Part shown: one piece after another, positions 23,297 through 32,127 of the stretch
Position numbering within the stretch: position 1 is the stretch's first letter
Layout: every line of letters starts with the position of its first letter
From: JAWKWH01 sp963669415
Lineage (GTDB): Bacteria > Pseudomonadota > Alphaproteobacteria > Rhizobiales > Rhizobiaceae
Length of the DNA stretch: 64,000 nt
Direction of reading: 5' to 3'
Assembly (NCBI GenBank): GCA_963669415.2
Contig: CAXXPS010000001.1
Span: 744,001 to 808,000, forward strand
Notes under the pieces: generated by a model
What the model was told of the DNA's origin: nothing
What the model saw: the letters and a program-made list of their open reading frames with translations, nothing else
Databases searched by the model: none
Made by a program: the position numbers and the translations under genes

Positions 23297-25411
23297 CTAT
23301 GCGAAAAGCAGGTCGCGCACCAGGTCCGGAATGATTTGGATATGTTTGAGCGCTTCCTTCAGGTCCGATTGGCGATCGCGATCAAGCGCGCCTGTTTCGA
23401 CCAGATTGGAGACGGGAACACCTTCGCGCAGGTCACGCGCCTGCTGGCTCAACATGACTGACAGAATGACCTCATGGGCGTCGAGGATTTCCTTCATGTC
23501 GGTGTCGCCGCCTATGTCTTTTTCGATCAGGCCTTTCAGCCGCGCTGCGGTCGACCGCTCCTGAACATCATGGCGGATTGCCAACGCGCGGGCGCCGGCG
23601 ACGATCGGAAACAGGCCGAATTTCTTCAGGTCCATGCGGCCGTTTTCGGTTTTGAAATTGCCGATGAAGGTGAAGGGATTTTCACGTGCCTCCAGCTGCG
23701 CCGCCAGCAGTTTGGCAAACGGCGCATGGCTGCGTCCGATCTCGAATGCGTCGGCGAACAGGGAAGTGGCCAGATCACGGTCGCCGTGGACCGGCGCCAG
23801 GTCGAACACGATATCGACGTTGAGCAGATCGGCCGGCGTAGCCCGGCGCACCCAGTCGGAAATGCGTTCGCGCCAGATATCGGCGTTGCCGCGCCAGTCG
23901 GCATTTCTGGCCATGATGCCACCCTTGCAAAGCGGGATCGAAGCTTCGTCGAGGGTGGTTGCGATGCGGTCGCCAAGCTTGGCAAACCAATCGTCTTCGG
24001 GTCCGCCAGGCTCGCCATTTTCGAAAACGATCGCATTGTCTTGGTCGGCCGCCAGCAGGCTTTCGCCCCGGCCACCGGAACCGAGAACCAGCACGGCGTA
24101 CGGGCAGGGCGGTTCGCCGAGACCTTCGGCGAGCATCTCCGCTTCGGCCAACCTGGCCGCCTGGCGGGTCATGGCACGCAGTTCTTCGCTGACGATTTCG
24201 GCGACGGTGCGTGCTTCGAGCTTTTCGGCGATCAGGCGTTCTGCAACTTCGGGTAGCGTTGCCCAGGCCGCCGCCATCTCGCCGGAGGACGACGATTTCT
24301 GGATGCGGTCATCCAGCGAGATGGCGGCACCTGCGCGAAGCTTGAGCAGATCGCGGGCCGAGATCGCGCCGGCAAGATTCCCGCGATTGTCGACGACGGC
24401 GAGATGGCGGATCTTCAAATCGCTCATTCTGCCCATGGCGCGATAGACGAAGGCGTCGGCGCGGATAGATGCGATCGGGCCGGAGGAAATGCTGCCGCAG
24501 GTCTCATTAAAAGCGTCAGCGCCGTTGGCGGCGATGCGCCGCATGACATCGCGCTCTGTGATGATGCCGTAATTGGCCAGCGGCTCATCAGGTTTGCCGC
24601 TTGCCGAGACAAACAGCGAACTCACCTTCTTGCCTGTCATCAGGTCGATGGCCTGTTTGAGCCTGGTGTCGGCCGGAACGGCCAGGGGCGGCGAACTCAT
24701 GACGTCGGCGATGCGGTGGCGATAGGCGTAGGGATCAACCTTGCCGAAGGCCGAAGCACCAGGCCTGATCACCGGCTCCGTCCACCCGGCGCGGACATGG
24801 GTTTCGAGCTCGGTTGTGAGGCGAAGACAGGCGCGTTCGGCTTCGGCAAGCGTACGGATGCCGCGCGCCTTCAAGTGCGGCAGCAAACCGGCAAACACTT
24901 CGCCGGCAGCAATTGCGTCACCGACAGCGCGATGGCGGCCGGAAATTTCGATGTTCAGCCATGCGGCCAGTGTTTCAAGCGCATTGTTGGGCAAATCCGG
25001 ATTGGCGATGTTGGCCAGCATGCGCACACACAATGTCCTCGGCCTTTGCCAGGACATTCCGTGACGCTTGGCTTCTGCCTCGAGAACCGCCAGGTCGAAA
25101 CCGATCGCATAACCAATCAGCGGCCGGTCACCGCACCACCTGAAAAATTGTGCATTTGCGTCGGCAAAGCCCTGCGCACCGGAGACATCCGCATCGGAAA
25201 TCCCGTGCACGTCCTCGGCCGGTTTCGGCATCGCGATGCCTGGATTGCACAGGACCGAAAGCGTATCATCTTCAAGCACCTGTCCGTGGGAAACGCGAGC
25301 GCCGCCAAACTCGACAATGCGAGCCGAACCAACGTCCAGCCCCGTGGTCTCGGTGTCGATGGCGACGGCGTCAAGTGCTTTCAGCGGCGTGGCGCCGGAA
25401 CTGGATTGCAT
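23297..25411 (-). CDS. Exonuclease (DnaQ-like)-CBS-DUF294 nucleotidyltransferase fusion
   Basis: A 704-residue protein with three parts. Residues about 12-190 are a DEDDh exonuclease: VAIDTETTGLD, GYAIGFDLAVLE and GRHRAVGDAIAAGE provide the acidic residues and His. Residues about 240-365 are two CBS domains (MSSPPLAVPAD..., VSSLFV, GIITERDVMRRI; then KIRHLAVVDNRGNLAGAISA), which sense adenine nucleotides in other proteins. From about 430 comes a DUF294/GlnD-like nucleotidyltransferase with VLGSGGRGESLLAADQDN, then the DUF294 C-terminal domain. CBS-DUF294 proteins are widespread, and the added exonuclease suggests a role in nucleic acid or second-messenger turnover. Function is not established. 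Confidence 0.85.
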   Translation of the reverse strand: MQSSSGATPLKALDAVAIDTETTGLDVGSARIVEFGGARVSHGQVLEDDTLSVLCNPGIAMPKPAEDVHGISDADVSGAQGFADANAQFFRWCGDRPLIGYAIGFDLAVLEAEAKRHGMSWQRPRTLCVRMLANIANPDLPNNALETLAAWLNIEISGRHRAVGDAIAAGEVFAGLLPHLKARGIRTLAEAERACLRLTTELETHVRAGWTEPVIRPGASAFGKVDPYAYRHRIADVMSSPPLAVPADTRLKQAIDLMTGKKVSSLFVSASGKPDEPLANYGIITERDVMRRIAANGADAFNETCGSISSGPIASIRADAFVYRAMGRMSDLKIRHLAVVDNRGNLAGAISARDLLKLRAGAAISLDDRIQKSSSSGEMAAAWATLPEVAERLIAEKLEARTVAEIVSEELRAMTRQAARLAEAEMLAEGLGEPPCPYAVLVLGSGGRGESLLAADQDNAIVFENGEPGGPEDDWFAKLGDRIATTLDEASIPLCKGGIMARNADWRGNADIWRERISDWVRRATPADLLNVDIVFDLAPVHGDRDLATSLFADAFEIGRSHAPFAKLLAAQLEARENPFTFIGNFKTENGRMDLKKFGLFPIVAGARALAIRHDVQERSTAARLKGLIEKDIGGDTDMKEILDAHEVILSVMLSQQARDLREGVPVSNLVETGALDRDRQSDLKEALKHIQIIPDLVRDLLFA

Positions 25412-25539
25412 GTCGGATCCCTCATGACTGATGAACTGCCATCAAAAGAGCGCGCAATCCTTGACCTGAATCAGACTTGGTTCAAGGGCAGACTTTTATG
25501 CGGGTTGACCCGACAGCGGTGACAGGTGACACAACCGGC

Positions 25540-25986
25540 ATGACCGAACCTTTCTGGAAAACCAAAACGCTGAAAGAAATGAGCAGCGCCGAATGGGAGA
25601 GCCTGTGCGATGGTTGCGGCAAGTGTTGCCTTGCGAAACTCGAAGACGCCGATACCGGAGAAATCCACTGGACCAGCATTGGGTGTAGACTGTTCGACGA
25701 CAAGACCTGCCGATGCCGGGACTATGTCAACCGCGAGAAGAAAGTATCCGATTGTGTTGTTCTGACGCCGCACAATGTCGGGAAAATCGCCTGGCTGCCA
25801 AAAACCTGCGCCTACCGGCTCCTGGCGGAAGGCAAGGAACTGGCCTGGTGGCATCCGCTGGTTTCCGGCAGGGCCGAAACGGTGCACGAGGCGGGGATTT
25901 CCATGCGTGGCAGGCTGACCGGACTGGAAACGGATATGGATGATGAAGAAGACTATCTCGAACACGTGCTGGACTGTGAACCCTGA
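25540..25986 (+). CDS. YcgN/UPF0260 family cysteine-cluster protein
   Basis: I place the start at ATG 25540 (MTEPFWKTKTLKEMSSAEWE) because family members begin with a very similar FWKTKTL segment; in-frame ATGs at 25477 and 25498 are alternatives. The 148-residue protein has the family Cys pattern in SLCDGCGKCCLAKLED, DKTCRCRDYVNREKKVSDC and PKTCAYRLLAEGKEL, followed by WWHPLVSG. It probably binds a metal or Fe-S cluster; its role is unknown. It is followed closely by an NTF2-like gene. Confidence 0.9.
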   Translation: MTEPFWKTKTLKEMSSAEWESLCDGCGKCCLAKLEDADTGEIHWTSIGCRLFDDKTCRCRDYVNREKKVSDCVVLTPHNVGKIAWLPKTCAYRLLAEGKELAWWHPLVSGRAETVHEAGISMRGRLTGLETDMDDEEDYLEHVLDCEP

Positions 25987-26008
25987 CCGCACCCGAAGGA
26001 GGATCTGA

Positions 26009-26392
26009 TTGATGACACGTGAACAGTCGATCGCGCTTGTTGAGCAGCTTGTTTCGGCAATCAATGCCAACGATGGTGAAGGTGTTTTGTCCTGTCTTCA
26101 CGAAGATTTGGTCCACGAGACAGGACAGGGGCAGCGTGAATTCGGAAGCGAAGCGTTTCGCCAAGCCATGGTTTTGAGACAGGCTGCAACCGGCGAACAG
26201 ATTGGTGATCTCTTGGTTATGGCCAGCGATGACGGAACGCGGGCGGCGGCGGAATTCACACGGCGCGGGCGAGAAAAGGCCTCAGAAGGTGATCCTGGCA
26301 AACGCTATTCGGTTGCCGACGGAATGTTCTTTGCGATCGAAGACGGGAAAATCATTCGGATCTCGTACCATGGCAGCGACCAAATCGGATGA
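26009..26392 (+). CDS. SnoaL/ketosteroid isomerase-like (NTF2-fold) protein
   Basis: A 127-residue protein preceded by AAGGAGG. TREQSIALVEQLVSAINAND and LSCLHEDLVHETGQGQREF have the helix and strand order of NTF2-like SnoaL domains, and MFFAIEDGKIIRISYHGSD is the closing strand pair typical of that fold. Such domains isomerise, hydrate or simply bind small ligands. The stop overlaps the start of the next gene (ATGA), so the two are translationally coupled. Confidence 0.75.
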   Translation: MMTREQSIALVEQLVSAINANDGEGVLSCLHEDLVHETGQGQREFGSEAFRQAMVLRQAATGEQIGDLLVMASDDGTRAAAEFTRRGREKASEGDPGKRYSVADGMFFAIEDGKIIRISYHGSDQIG

Positions 26393-26664
26393 AGTGGGCG
26401 GAAACCTTGGGGTTGCTAAGCATGCAGGCGGGGTCAGCGCTTGCCGAATCTGAAAATATTGCGGTCGATCCTGAAGCCTATCAGCAGACACTCGATACGC
26501 TGTTTGGTTACATCATTCTCGGCATCTGCATTGTGGCGGTTCTGGGCGTATTGCTGGGCTTCGGCTCGGTCACTGTCAGGAGCGGCAACAGCCGGTCGTC
26601 ACGCGGTGGCGGCAGCGGTGGAGGCGGATCTTCCGGCGGCGGCGGCGCATCGGGAAGTTGGTAA
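26389..26664 (+). CDS. Small membrane protein with Gly/Ser-rich tail
   Basis: A 91-residue protein. A first hydrophobic part ending in ALA may be a signal peptide (cleavage near residue 19). A membrane helix follows at about residues 40-60 (YIILGICIVAVLGVLLGFG). The C-terminal 30 residues are almost only Gly and Ser and end in GGGGASGSW. This ending resembles the Gly-rich C-termini of TPM/YgcG-type phosphatase-like proteins, but the TPM domain itself is absent. The start overlaps the upstream NTF2-like gene by four bases. Function unknown. Confidence 0.65.
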   Translation: MKWAETLGLLSMQAGSALAESENIAVDPEAYQQTLDTLFGYIILGICIVAVLGVLLGFGSVTVRSGNSRSSRGGGSGGGGSSGGGGASGSW

Positions 26665-26786
26665 TCCACGCCTTGTGATTTGATGTCATACTTAAGTCGA
26701 ATATTGCCGTTGGCCACATTAGGTGGTTAGAACATTCGTCGGCTCTAATTGAGCGGGGCAGCTAACTGTTCATCGGGAGGAACAAG

Positions 26787-27890
26787 ATGACAAACCATGT
26801 AAGCCGCAGAAAATTCTTGAAGGGCAGCGCCATCGCGGCAGCCGCAACGACAGGAACACTGGCGGCGCCGGCTGTTGCACGGGCCGAGCCAACTGTTCTC
26901 AAAATGCAGGCAGCCTGGGGTGGCGGCATTTTCCTGGAAAACGCACAATCCTACGTGGATCGTGTTCACGCCATGGCCGGATCCGATATTAAGATCGATC
27001 TTCTGCCGGTCAATTCGGTTGTCAAAACCAGTCAGATGCAGGACGCGGTTCATCGCGGCGTGCTCGACGCGGCCCACTATGTGCCGGCCTACTGGTATTC
27101 CAAATCGAAAGCCGCTTCGCTGTTCGGTACCGGCCCGTGCTTTGGCTGGTCGAGCCAGGAAGTGCTCGGCTGGGTCCACTATGGCGGCGGCATGGACCTG
27201 TTCAACGAACTCATGGGCTCTCTTGGCCTGAATGTTGTGTCGTTCTTCAACTCGCCAATGCCTGCGCAGCCGCTGGGCTGGTTCAAGGAGCAAATCAACG
27301 ATGCCTCGCAGATGGACGGTCTGAAATACCGTACCGTTGGCTTGGCCGCAGACGTTCTGCTCGAAATGGGCATGTCGGTTGTTCAGCTTCCGGGTGGCGA
27401 AATCCAGCCGGCAATGAAGTCTGGTCTCATTGACGCGGCGGAATTCAACAATCCGACGTCAGACCGTGACTTTGGTATGCAGGACGTGTCGAAGCATTAT
27501 CATCTGGCGTCATTCCATCAGAGCCAGGAATTCTTCGAGGTTACGTTCAACAAAGGTAAATTCGACGCACTTCCCGCCGAGTTGCAGGCGGTGTTGAAAC
27601 ATGCCTCCGAAGCCGAGAATTCAAACTTCTACTGGCACAACACCAAGCGCTACGCCGACGATCTGGTCAAACTGCGCGACGAACAGGGCGTCAATGTCTA
27701 TCGCACCCCTGATTCGGTGATGGAAGCCCAATTGAAAGCCTGGGATGTGGTTGTCGACCGGATTTCGGCCGAGGATGCGTTCTTCGCCAAGGTGGTTGAT
27801 TCACAGAAGGCCTATGCCAAGAGCGTGATGAACTATCTCAATCTCAACCAGCCTGACTACAAGCTGGCGTATAATCACTATTTCGGCTGA
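26787..27890 (+). CDS. TRAP transporter substrate-binding protein, Tat-exported
   Basis: A 367-residue protein with a twin-arginine signal (SRRKFLKGSAIAAAATTG) cleaved near AVARA. The mature part follows the longer TRAP binding proteins of the alpha-keto acid/mannitol-like group: LKMQAAWGGGIFLENAQSYV, DAVHRGVLDAAHYVPAYWY, LKYRTVGLAADVLLEMG and LPGGEIQPAMKSGLIDAAEF. The Arg in KYRTVG matches the position that binds the substrate carboxylate in this fold. It feeds the permeases encoded just downstream, and an amidase gene at the end of the operon hints at an amide-containing substrate. Confidence 0.9.
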   Translation: MTNHVSRRKFLKGSAIAAAATTGTLAAPAVARAEPTVLKMQAAWGGGIFLENAQSYVDRVHAMAGSDIKIDLLPVNSVVKTSQMQDAVHRGVLDAAHYVPAYWYSKSKAASLFGTGPCFGWSSQEVLGWVHYGGGMDLFNELMGSLGLNVVSFFNSPMPAQPLGWFKEQINDASQMDGLKYRTVGLAADVLLEMGMSVVQLPGGEIQPAMKSGLIDAAEFNNPTSDRDFGMQDVSKHYHLASFHQSQEFFEVTFNKGKFDALPAELQAVLKHASEAENSNFYWHNTKRYADDLVKLRDEQGVNVYRTPDSVMEAQLKAWDVVVDRISAEDAFFAKVVDSQKAYAKSVMNYLNLNQPDYKLAYNHYFG

Positions 27891-27912
27891 TAAGTGCCTT
27901 GAAGAATCAATT

Positions 27913-27939
27913 TGCCCCGGAGAAATTTGCTCCGGGGCA
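27913..27939 (+). terminator. Intercistronic hairpin after the TRAP binding-protein gene
   Basis: TGCCCCGGAG pairs perfectly with CTCCGGGGCA around a 7-base loop. It stands between the binding-protein gene and the permease genes and would favour higher levels of the binding protein through partial termination or mRNA protection. Confidence 0.65.
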
Positions 27940-27964
27940 GATTTGATGCGGGGCGGAGGCGGCA

Positions 27965-28546
27965 TTGGTCACATTCATTCATACGATTGAAGGGTTGAGC
28001 ACGTGGATTGGTCGCGCTTTCGGCTGGTGCATCCTCATCCTGACTTTTTCCGTTTCCTACGAAGTGTTCGTTCGATATGTGCTGAACGCACCGACGGTCT
28101 GGGCCTTTGACATGATGGTGCAGATGTATGGTGCGCTGTTCTTGATGGCCGGGCCCTACGCATTGGCGCAGGATTCGCATGTTCGAGGCGACGTGCTCTA
28201 CCGGCTGTTTTCGGTGCGCTGGCAGGCGCGGATCGATTTCGTTTTATATCTGCTTTTCTTTTTCCCCGGCATGCTGGCGCTGTTCTGGTTTGGGTGGGAA
28301 ATTGCTGCAGACAGTTGGCGCTACAAGGAAGTGAGCTGGAACAGTCCGGCCCGCATCCAGATTTACTTCTTCAAAACGCTTATTCCCCTGGCCGGGTTCC
28401 TGTTGATGCTCCAGGGAGTGGCCGAACTTACCCGCTGCTGGCGCGCCATGACGACGGGCGAGTGGCTTGAGCGGCTGGACGACGTACGTGAGACCGAGGA
28501 CATGTTGATGCACATGTCTGAATCCGAAACAGCAGATCAACGGTAA
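27965..28546 (+). CDS. TRAP transporter small permease (DctQ type)
   Basis: A 193-residue protein starting at TTG 27965 (read MVTFIHTIEG). Four membrane segments (about residues 18-42, 55-75, 92-112 and 133-155) match DctQ topology, and SVSYEVFVRYVLNAPTVWAF is the usual DctQ start region. It sits between the binding protein and the large permease and partners the latter. The acidic tail after the last helix is unremarkable. Confidence 0.87.
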   Translation: MVTFIHTIEGLSTWIGRAFGWCILILTFSVSYEVFVRYVLNAPTVWAFDMMVQMYGALFLMAGPYALAQDSHVRGDVLYRLFSVRWQARIDFVLYLLFFFPGMLALFWFGWEIAADSWRYKEVSWNSPARIQIYFFKTLIPLAGFLLMLQGVAELTRCWRAMTTGEWLERLDDVRETEDMLMHMSESETADQR

Positions 28547-28567
28547 AGCAGACCAGGAAATACGACG

Positions 28568-29929
28568 ATGACCAATCCTGAAGTCGCCATCCTGATGCTG
28601 TGCCTGTTCATTGTGCTGGTGCTGCTGGGTTTCCCGATTGCGTTTACCCTGCTGGCGATGGGCGTTGGCTTTGGCTACTACGCGTATTACAGCGGCGCCA
28701 ACAGTTTCGGCGACCTGTTCAACAACCAGATATTCTACCTGTTGAATCAGAACACTTATTCGGTGATGGAGAACGACACTCTGGTCGCCATCCCGCTGTT
28801 CCTGTTCATGGGATACGTGGTCGAGCGGGCCAACATCGTCGACCGGCTGTTTTACTCATTGCAGATGGCCGCCCGCAATCTGCCAGGCTCAATGGCGATT
28901 GCGGCGTTGATCACCTGCGCGGTGTTCTCGACCGCTTCAGGAATCGTCGGCGCCGTCGTGACGCTGATGGGCCTATTGGCCTTTCCGGCCATGGCGCGGG
29001 CGAACTATCAAAAAGAGTTTGCTTCCGGTGTGATTTGCGCCGGCGGTACGTTGGGCATTCTGATCCCTCCGTCGATCATGCTGATCGTCTATGCGGCAAT
29101 CGCTGAGCTGTCGCCGCTGCGATTATACGCAGCTGCAATGTTTCCGGGGCTCTTGCTGGCCGGTCTCTATATCGTCTACGTGATCATCCGGGTCTACATA
29201 AACCCGTCGATTGCGCCGAAACCAAAGCAGGAAGACATTCCGCCGCGATCGAAAATCTATTTCGATCTGCTGATCTCGTTCGTACCGCTGACAGTATTGA
29301 TCATGCTGGTGCTGGGTTCGATCCTCGGTGGCTTGGCGACGCCCGCGGAAGCTGCCGCCATGGGCGCGCTTGGAGGGCTGGTTCTGGCGGCGCTTTATCG
29401 CTCGCTAACCTGGCAGAAGGTGAAGGAAAGCGTGTTCCTGACCGCCAAGGCAACGGCGATGGTGTGCTGGCTGTTTGTCGGTTCATGGACCTTTGCATCG
29501 GTTTTTTCCTATCTTGGCGGGCACGACGTCATTGAGCACTGGGTACTCAGCATGGACCTGGCACCGTGGCAGTTTCTGGTCATGGTCCAGCTGATCATCT
29601 TCATTCTCGGCTGGCCGCTTGAATGGTCTGAGATTCTGATCATCTTCGTGCCGATCTTCCTGCCGATGCTGGATACGTTCGGCGTCAATCCCTATTTCTT
29701 CGCCATGTTGGTGGCGCTGAACCTGCAAACATCGTTCCTGACACCGCCAATGGCCATGTCGGCCTATTATCTGAAGGGTGTGCTCAGAAACCAGATTGAG
29801 CTGGTGCAGATTTTCCGCGGCATTATTCCCTATCTTGGCATTGTCATCCTTTGCATGGTATTGATGTATCAGTTCCCGGGAATCGCGCTTTGGTTGCCGG
29901 ACTATCTGTTCGGTGAATACATTCCATAG
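28568..29929 (+). CDS. TRAP transporter large permease (DctM type)
   Basis: A 453-residue integral membrane protein with DctM signatures: IPLFLFMGYVVERANIVDRL, ASGIVGAVVTLMGLLAFPAM, GGTLGILIPPSIMLIVYAAI and LQTSFLTPPMAMSAYYLKG. It is somewhat longer than the usual 425 residues, as is common in the larger TRAP subgroup with 7-type binding proteins. It is 21 bases after the small permease, and the amidase gene overlaps its 3' end, so all four genes form one operon. Confidence 0.92.
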   Translation: MTNPEVAILMLCLFIVLVLLGFPIAFTLLAMGVGFGYYAYYSGANSFGDLFNNQIFYLLNQNTYSVMENDTLVAIPLFLFMGYVVERANIVDRLFYSLQMAARNLPGSMAIAALITCAVFSTASGIVGAVVTLMGLLAFPAMARANYQKEFASGVICAGGTLGILIPPSIMLIVYAAIAELSPLRLYAAAMFPGLLLAGLYIVYVIIRVYINPSIAPKPKQEDIPPRSKIYFDLLISFVPLTVLIMLVLGSILGGLATPAEAAAMGALGGLVLAALYRSLTWQKVKESVFLTAKATAMVCWLFVGSWTFASVFSYLGGHDVIEHWVLSMDLAPWQFLVMVQLIIFILGWPLEWSEILIIFVPIFLPMLDTFGVNPYFFAMLVALNLQTSFLTPPMAMSAYYLKGVLRNQIELVQIFRGIIPYLGIVILCMVLMYQFPGIALWLPDYLFGEYIP

Positions 29930-29933
29930 CCAC

Positions 29934-31283
29934 ATGCCTGCATCAAACTATCATGAATTGTCGGCCATTGACGCGCTGACGAAAATCAGAGCTGGACTGC
30001 TGTCCTCGGTCGATCTCGTGAAGGCCTGTCTGGCGCGTATCGAGGAGACTGACGGCGAGATTCATGCCTGGGTTCATGTCGATGCGGAGCGGGCATTGGC
30101 GCGGGCCAAAGAAATGGACGCGATGCGAAAGGCTGGCAGGGCAATCGGTCAACTGCATGGCATTCCGGTGGGGCTGAAAGACATCATCGATACGCGTGAC
30201 ATGCCAACCGAAAGAGGCACGCCAATTTTTGCGGGCAGGCAACCGGATGCGGATGCCGCGCTTGTCGATCGACTAATGGAGGCCGGCGCCGTCATCCTCG
30301 GCAAGACGGTGACGACCGAATTGGCGTTCATGAACCCTTCGGTGACGCGCAACCCGCACAATACCGAATTCAGTCCCGGTGGATCTTCGGCAGGATCCGC
30401 CGCGGCCGTTGCGGCATATCAGGTGCCGCTGGCAATCGGTACGCAGACCAAAGGATCAGTGATCCGGCCGGCTTCCTATTGCGGCGTATTCGGGTTCAAG
30501 CCAACCAGAGGAATTATCTCCCGGCGCGGGGTGTTACAGACATCCGAAAACCTCGATCAGATCGGTGTCATGGGGCGCACCCTGGAGGATGTTTCCTTGC
30601 TGACGGACATCCTGGGCGGTTTTGACCCGGCGGACGGGCTTAGTTTCGCGCGCCCAAGACCGGCAATGTTGGATGGCTGCAAGTCCGACGTGCCGATCGA
30701 ACCGGTTTTCGCGATATTTGACGGCCTGCCTTACGATGGACTGATGGAGGCGGCGGCGCGAGATGGTCGGGACGAGGTTGTCGATGCTCTTGGTGCGCAG
30801 GTCGAACGAGTACCAGCGCCGGAAAATTTTGCCGAGCTGGTCGAGGCCCAGGCCATCATCCAGGAGCATGAAATCAGCCGAAACCTGGCTGCGGATTTTG
30901 CTGACAATTGGGACAAGCTCAGTTCGGCGATGAAGCCTGCTGTCGAACGTGGCCGCGCCGTGACGGAATCCCAGTACGCCGACGCGCTGGCGATGATGAA
31001 CGGCGCCACCGGATATTTTGAGTCGTTCTTCAAGGATTATGATGCGGTTATCACCCTGGGAGCGACCGGAGAAGCGCCCCGTTTCGACAGCGGGATAACG
31101 GGCGACCCTGTATTTTGCGCCATCTGGACATTGTGTGGATTGCCCTGCGTGTCGCTGCCGCTGCTTGTTGGAGAAATAGATCTGCCAATCGGCGTTCAAC
31201 TTGTCGGTGCGGTCGAAGAAGATGACCGGCTGATGCGGACAGCAAACTGGCTGTTGAATTATCTGCAAACCAGTGCAGACTGA
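29934..31283 (+). CDS. Amidase signature family enzyme
   Basis: From ATG 29934 the protein has 449 residues; a GTG at 29913 inside the DctM gene is an alternative start. It carries the Ser-cisSer-Lys core: Lys82 in GIPVGLKDIIDT, the SS pair in FSPGGSSAGSAAAVAA, and Ser175 in TQTKGSVIRPASYCG. The usual motif is TGGS; the Lys in TKGS is uncommon. Such enzymes hydrolyse amides or carbamoyl compounds. Position at the end of a TRAP operon suggests cytosolic cleavage of the imported compound. Confidence 0.88.
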   Translation: MPASNYHELSAIDALTKIRAGLLSSVDLVKACLARIEETDGEIHAWVHVDAERALARAKEMDAMRKAGRAIGQLHGIPVGLKDIIDTRDMPTERGTPIFAGRQPDADAALVDRLMEAGAVILGKTVTTELAFMNPSVTRNPHNTEFSPGGSSAGSAAAVAAYQVPLAIGTQTKGSVIRPASYCGVFGFKPTRGIISRRGVLQTSENLDQIGVMGRTLEDVSLLTDILGGFDPADGLSFARPRPAMLDGCKSDVPIEPVFAIFDGLPYDGLMEAAARDGRDEVVDALGAQVERVPAPENFAELVEAQAIIQEHEISRNLAADFADNWDKLSSAMKPAVERGRAVTESQYADALAMMNGATGYFESFFKDYDAVITLGATGEAPRFDSGITGDPVFCAIWTLCGLPCVSLPLLVGEIDLPIGVQLVGAVEEDDRLMRTANWLLNYLQTSAD

Positions 31284-31304
31284 CGTGGAACTGGAGACCG
31301 GCGA

Positions 31305-31502
31305 ATGCTGTCACGAACAAATCTGATCATCATCGGCTTTATCGCCACTGCGCTGATGGCGGTGTTCATTCTCGGCCTGGCCCACAGCATCTCCACCGGC
31401 TTTGCCGGATTCTGGGGCGGATTGCCGTTCTGGGTCATTTCACTCGTCGTTCTTTCAATGGCGGCTTATGACTATTGGGACGAGTGCGTACGCAAGAAAT
31501 AG
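31305..31502 (+). CDS. Small membrane protein, two TM helices
   Basis: A 65-residue protein with two hydrophobic helices (about residues 7-27 and 35-55) and a polar C-terminus YDYWDECVRKK. The stop of the amidase gene is 21 bases upstream and GGAGACC precedes the ATG, so it may be the last gene of the TRAP-amidase operon. I do not recognise the family. Confidence 0.6.
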   Translation: MLSRTNLIIIGFIATALMAVFILGLAHSISTGFAGFWGGLPFWVISLVVLSMAAYDYWDECVRKK

Positions 31503-31519
31503 AACGCTCAAGACCGCGG

Positions 31520-31906
31520 TCATTTCTCAGGATCAACAAAATCCCACGGCTGGGAATATTCCCGGTAGACCACCTTTTGCGGTTTGAAGCTTGCCGGATC
31601 GTCCAGTGTCGCTGCGTGTATGAAAACCGCATCGGGAAACCCGGAATTGCGGTTTAGAATTGGCGAGCCGCAAATGGCGCAGAAACTCTGGCGGATTGTG
31701 TTTCCGCTTTTTGCAGGGCGCTCGAAATATTTGACCTCACCGCGCAATTCCAACTGATCCAGAGCGACCATGAACGCCGATGCATGGCCTCCGCCTGTCG
31801 CCCGCTGGCAGTCGCGGCACTGGCAATGAAACGAAAACCCGGGCTCGCCTGAAAACTCGTAGCCGATTGCTCCGCATGCACAGCGGCCGGTCCTGTTCCC
31901 GCTCAT
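31520..31906 (-). CDS. GFA-family protein (glutathione-dependent formaldehyde-activating type)
   Basis: I chose ATG 31906 (MSGNRTGRCACGAIGYEFSG), which begins at the family start; the frame is open 37 codons further. The 128-residue protein has the GFA zinc ligands: RCACGAIGY, FHCQCRDCQRATGGG and FCAICGSPI. Family members bind two zinc ions; the founding enzyme couples formaldehyde to glutathione, but most members are untested. It is convergent with the TRAP-amidase operon and probably a single-gene unit. Confidence 0.88.
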   Translation of the reverse strand: MSGNRTGRCACGAIGYEFSGEPGFSFHCQCRDCQRATGGGHASAFMVALDQLELRGEVKYFERPAKSGNTIRQSFCAICGSPILNRNSGFPDAVFIHAATLDDPASFKPQKVVYREYSQPWDFVDPEK

Positions 31907-32127
31907 GTCAAGCCTTCCTTTCTGCCGTCTCCGATACGGCGAAACCTCCTTATCTGGAGGCCGGACACCTTTCAACGCTCCATCAACCAGACGGCCGGTG
32001 CGGATGATTCCCGACATGAACGGCCAATGAACGGCAGGTTCGCGCCGGGTTCAGAGCGGCTCTGCCAATCTGTGCTCATCGCTTTGGCGAAAAGGGACAC
32101 CAGACCGCCCAACCCTGGAGACAAGAC

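Noticed and set aside
23474..24446. Plus-strand open frames of about 260-270 codons
   Set aside because: They lie antisense to the exonuclease-CBS-DUF294 gene, whose minus-strand reading carries clear domains.
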